Source of the DNA: Turnera subulata
Taxonomy: Eukaryota; Streptophyta; Magnoliopsida; Malpighiales; Passifloraceae
DNA: 64,000 bases
Direction: 5' to 3'
NCBI GenBank assembly: GCA_028386065.3
Contig: JAKUCV010000976.1
Span: 165,268 to 229,267 of the forward strand
Positions 62,743 through 64,000 of this stretch are shown here, piece after piece. Position 1 is the first letter of the stretch, and each line of letters opens with the position of its first letter. Below the pieces are notes generated by a model. The model saw only the letters and a list, made by a program, of their open reading frames with translations. It was not told the origin of the DNA and ran no database searches. The position numbers were made by a program, and so were the translations under genes.

Positions 62743-63300
62743 GGTAGTTCTACAACAAAGATCAACTCACACAAATAAGAGTCATGCATACACAAATCAT
62801 TCAACAAGGAATTTTATTAAATGATGCTCCTACTATGAATCAATAAAATGACAACAAGTAGGCCAAGATCCATATTTCACTACAACATAAGTCAACTTTG
62901 GCTGATCACCTACATCATAGCTATTTAGGTAGACAACTCTTGTCAATTACATCTCTATGTAACTCTTGGATAGTTGAGTGAACAACACTTTGTCCATATC
63001 TATCTCACAGACATTACTCAACCCTTGCCTCTAAGTCCTTAATCCTATTAAGATGACTTAGTTAAGTCCAAACCCACAATAAGCAATCGAGATATTACAA
63101 TTATCCACTCGCACCTTGCTAGGATAAACATAGGTACCTTGCTTTGGCAAAACCTACCTAGTGTTGATCTAAGCAATGATGAGTGCTTATCATGGAAGGC
63201 AATTAAGAACTTAATATCTACATCAACATATGTTCATACATCACATGCATATAATCAACAAATCATACATTGATGTTATGTAAATTTGGAAACCAAAATA
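62743..63300 (-). mobile_element. Angela-like 5' untranslated region
   Basis: No ORF and no match to the 3' LTR, so the 5' LTR and primer site must lie beyond 64000 unless this copy is rearranged. Confidence 0.5.
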
Positions 63301-63325
63301 CATGTGAATATCGACGTCTAACTTG

Positions 63326-63782
63326 AACATCGATGTTTTGAGAATCTGATTCTCCTAACTACTTGGCAGCACTTAGTATTTCGGCCATATCCAGAGCTGT
63401 AGAACTCGGATTTGTGCAAACTTGGTGTCCCTAGAAAGCTAAGAAGTAGGGCTACAACTTTTCTGTTCAGGCCAGATACCAATTCGGCCTCCTTCTGCCT
63501 CGAATTCGCAGTTGAAGTTACTGGGTTCCACAACATCGATGTTGAACCCTTCAACATCGATGTTTGGAGTTTGCGAATCTGCAAAACATCGATGTTGAAC
63601 TCAAACATCGATGTTGGAGGTTGCCGAACCCTCAAAACATCGATGTTGACCATCAAACATCGATGTTGGAGGTTTTCGAGTGCATAGAACTTCGATGTTA
63701 ACACTTAAACATCGATGTTTTGACCTCTCGGTCGATAATCGACCTAAGAGAACATCGATGTTGAAGCTTAAACATCAATGTT
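63326..63782. repeat. second array of AACATCGATGTT (nine perfect copies)
   Basis: Perfect copies start at 63326, 63532, 63553, 63585, 63604, 63636, 63656, 63708 and 63751, with variants at about 63304, 63688 and 63771. Steps within the cluster are 19-21, 32, 43 and 52 bp. The flanks resemble those at 246-290 ('TTTTGACC...CGGTC...AAGAGAACATCG'), so both arrays belong to one repeat family. Confidence 0.95.
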
Positions 63783-63790
63783 GTAGGTAT

Positions 63791-64000
63791 CATATACCTT
63801 TCAAGCACCCTTGTCGAACTCATTTGACTTTCTACCAATAACATCTTGATTGATATCACATACCAATCAAGTTCTTGTTGTCAAAACACTTTTGACAAAA
63901 CAACCTCAACAACATATATATCACATATACACAATTGAATACAATATAACATGATCATGCTTTATCACATAGAACATATCATGTATATATACTAAAAACA
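63791..64000. other. AT-rich sequence to window end
   Basis: No ORF or recognisable motif; repeated 'ACATATATATCACATATAC' words. It continues the element or repeat beyond the window. Confidence 0.5.

Overview
This is a stretch of plant nuclear genome, most likely a eudicot with a large, repeat-rich genome. The species cannot be named from the sequence. The evidence is one intron-containing host gene with plant splice sites, surrounded by nested plant-type LTR retrotransposons (SIRE/Maximus-like and Angela-like Copia; Tekay-like, Athila-like and Tat/Ogre-like Gypsy), two kinds of tRNA-derived SINE and a Mutator-type MITE. There are two assembly gaps: one N at 2383 and 438 N at 10442-10879. About nine tenths of the window is transposable element sequence.

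Layout. 1-2580: fragments of a SIRE-type LTR carrying an AACATCGATGTT array, two inverted Gypsy gag relics and a truncated Angela-type LTR. 2581-17840: a plus-strand Tekay-like Gypsy element ('element A', no coding) interrupted by a SINE hairpin (6964-7325) and by a second non-coding Tekay-like element ('element B', 7324-14913, with 3.2-kb LTRs). 17841-24791: a minus-strand Athila-like element with decayed gag and pol, its Asp-tRNA primer site and one LTR. 24792-40795: a plus-strand SIRE/Maximus-like Copia element that has lost its RT and RNase H. It is split by a complete non-autonomous 8-kb LTR element (25354-33318, TSD GAAGG) and by an Angela-type solo LTR (37213-38721, TSD CCACA). 40796-47800: further SIRE LTR ends, two Tat/Ogre-type LTRs in opposite orientation, a 442-bp MULE-type MITE (TSD ATTTTTCCTA) and a SINE (TSD TTCTACATGAC). 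49922-55327, minus strand: the only host gene, a Pcf11/PCFS4-like pre-mRNA cleavage and polyadenylation factor with six resolved coding exons, apparently intact. 56909-64000: a minus-strand Angela-like Copia element with four disabling lesions, continuing past the right edge.

Two things stand out. First, the 8-kb element at 25354-33318 has Tekay-like LTRs, primer site and polypurine tract, but its 2.4-kb interior has no gag or pol. It holds small ORFs on the opposite strand, each behind its own TATA box, and one of them looks like the start of a LINE apurinic endonuclease. Second, nearly every LTR family here carries its own dispersed short word, usually a near-palindrome: AACATCGATGTT, TGGTTT-n-AAACCA in SIRE, AGGCTGAGCCT in Athila, GGGATNGACATCCC in the 8-kb element, GGGCTTTAGGCCC in element B, GGGCATGGCATGCCC in the Tat-like region. 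In SIRE and Athila the word also runs through the coding sequence. Rapidly diverging, family-specific motif arrays of this kind resemble targets of a family-specific DNA-binding factor. That is inference, but it is the most testable new idea in the window.
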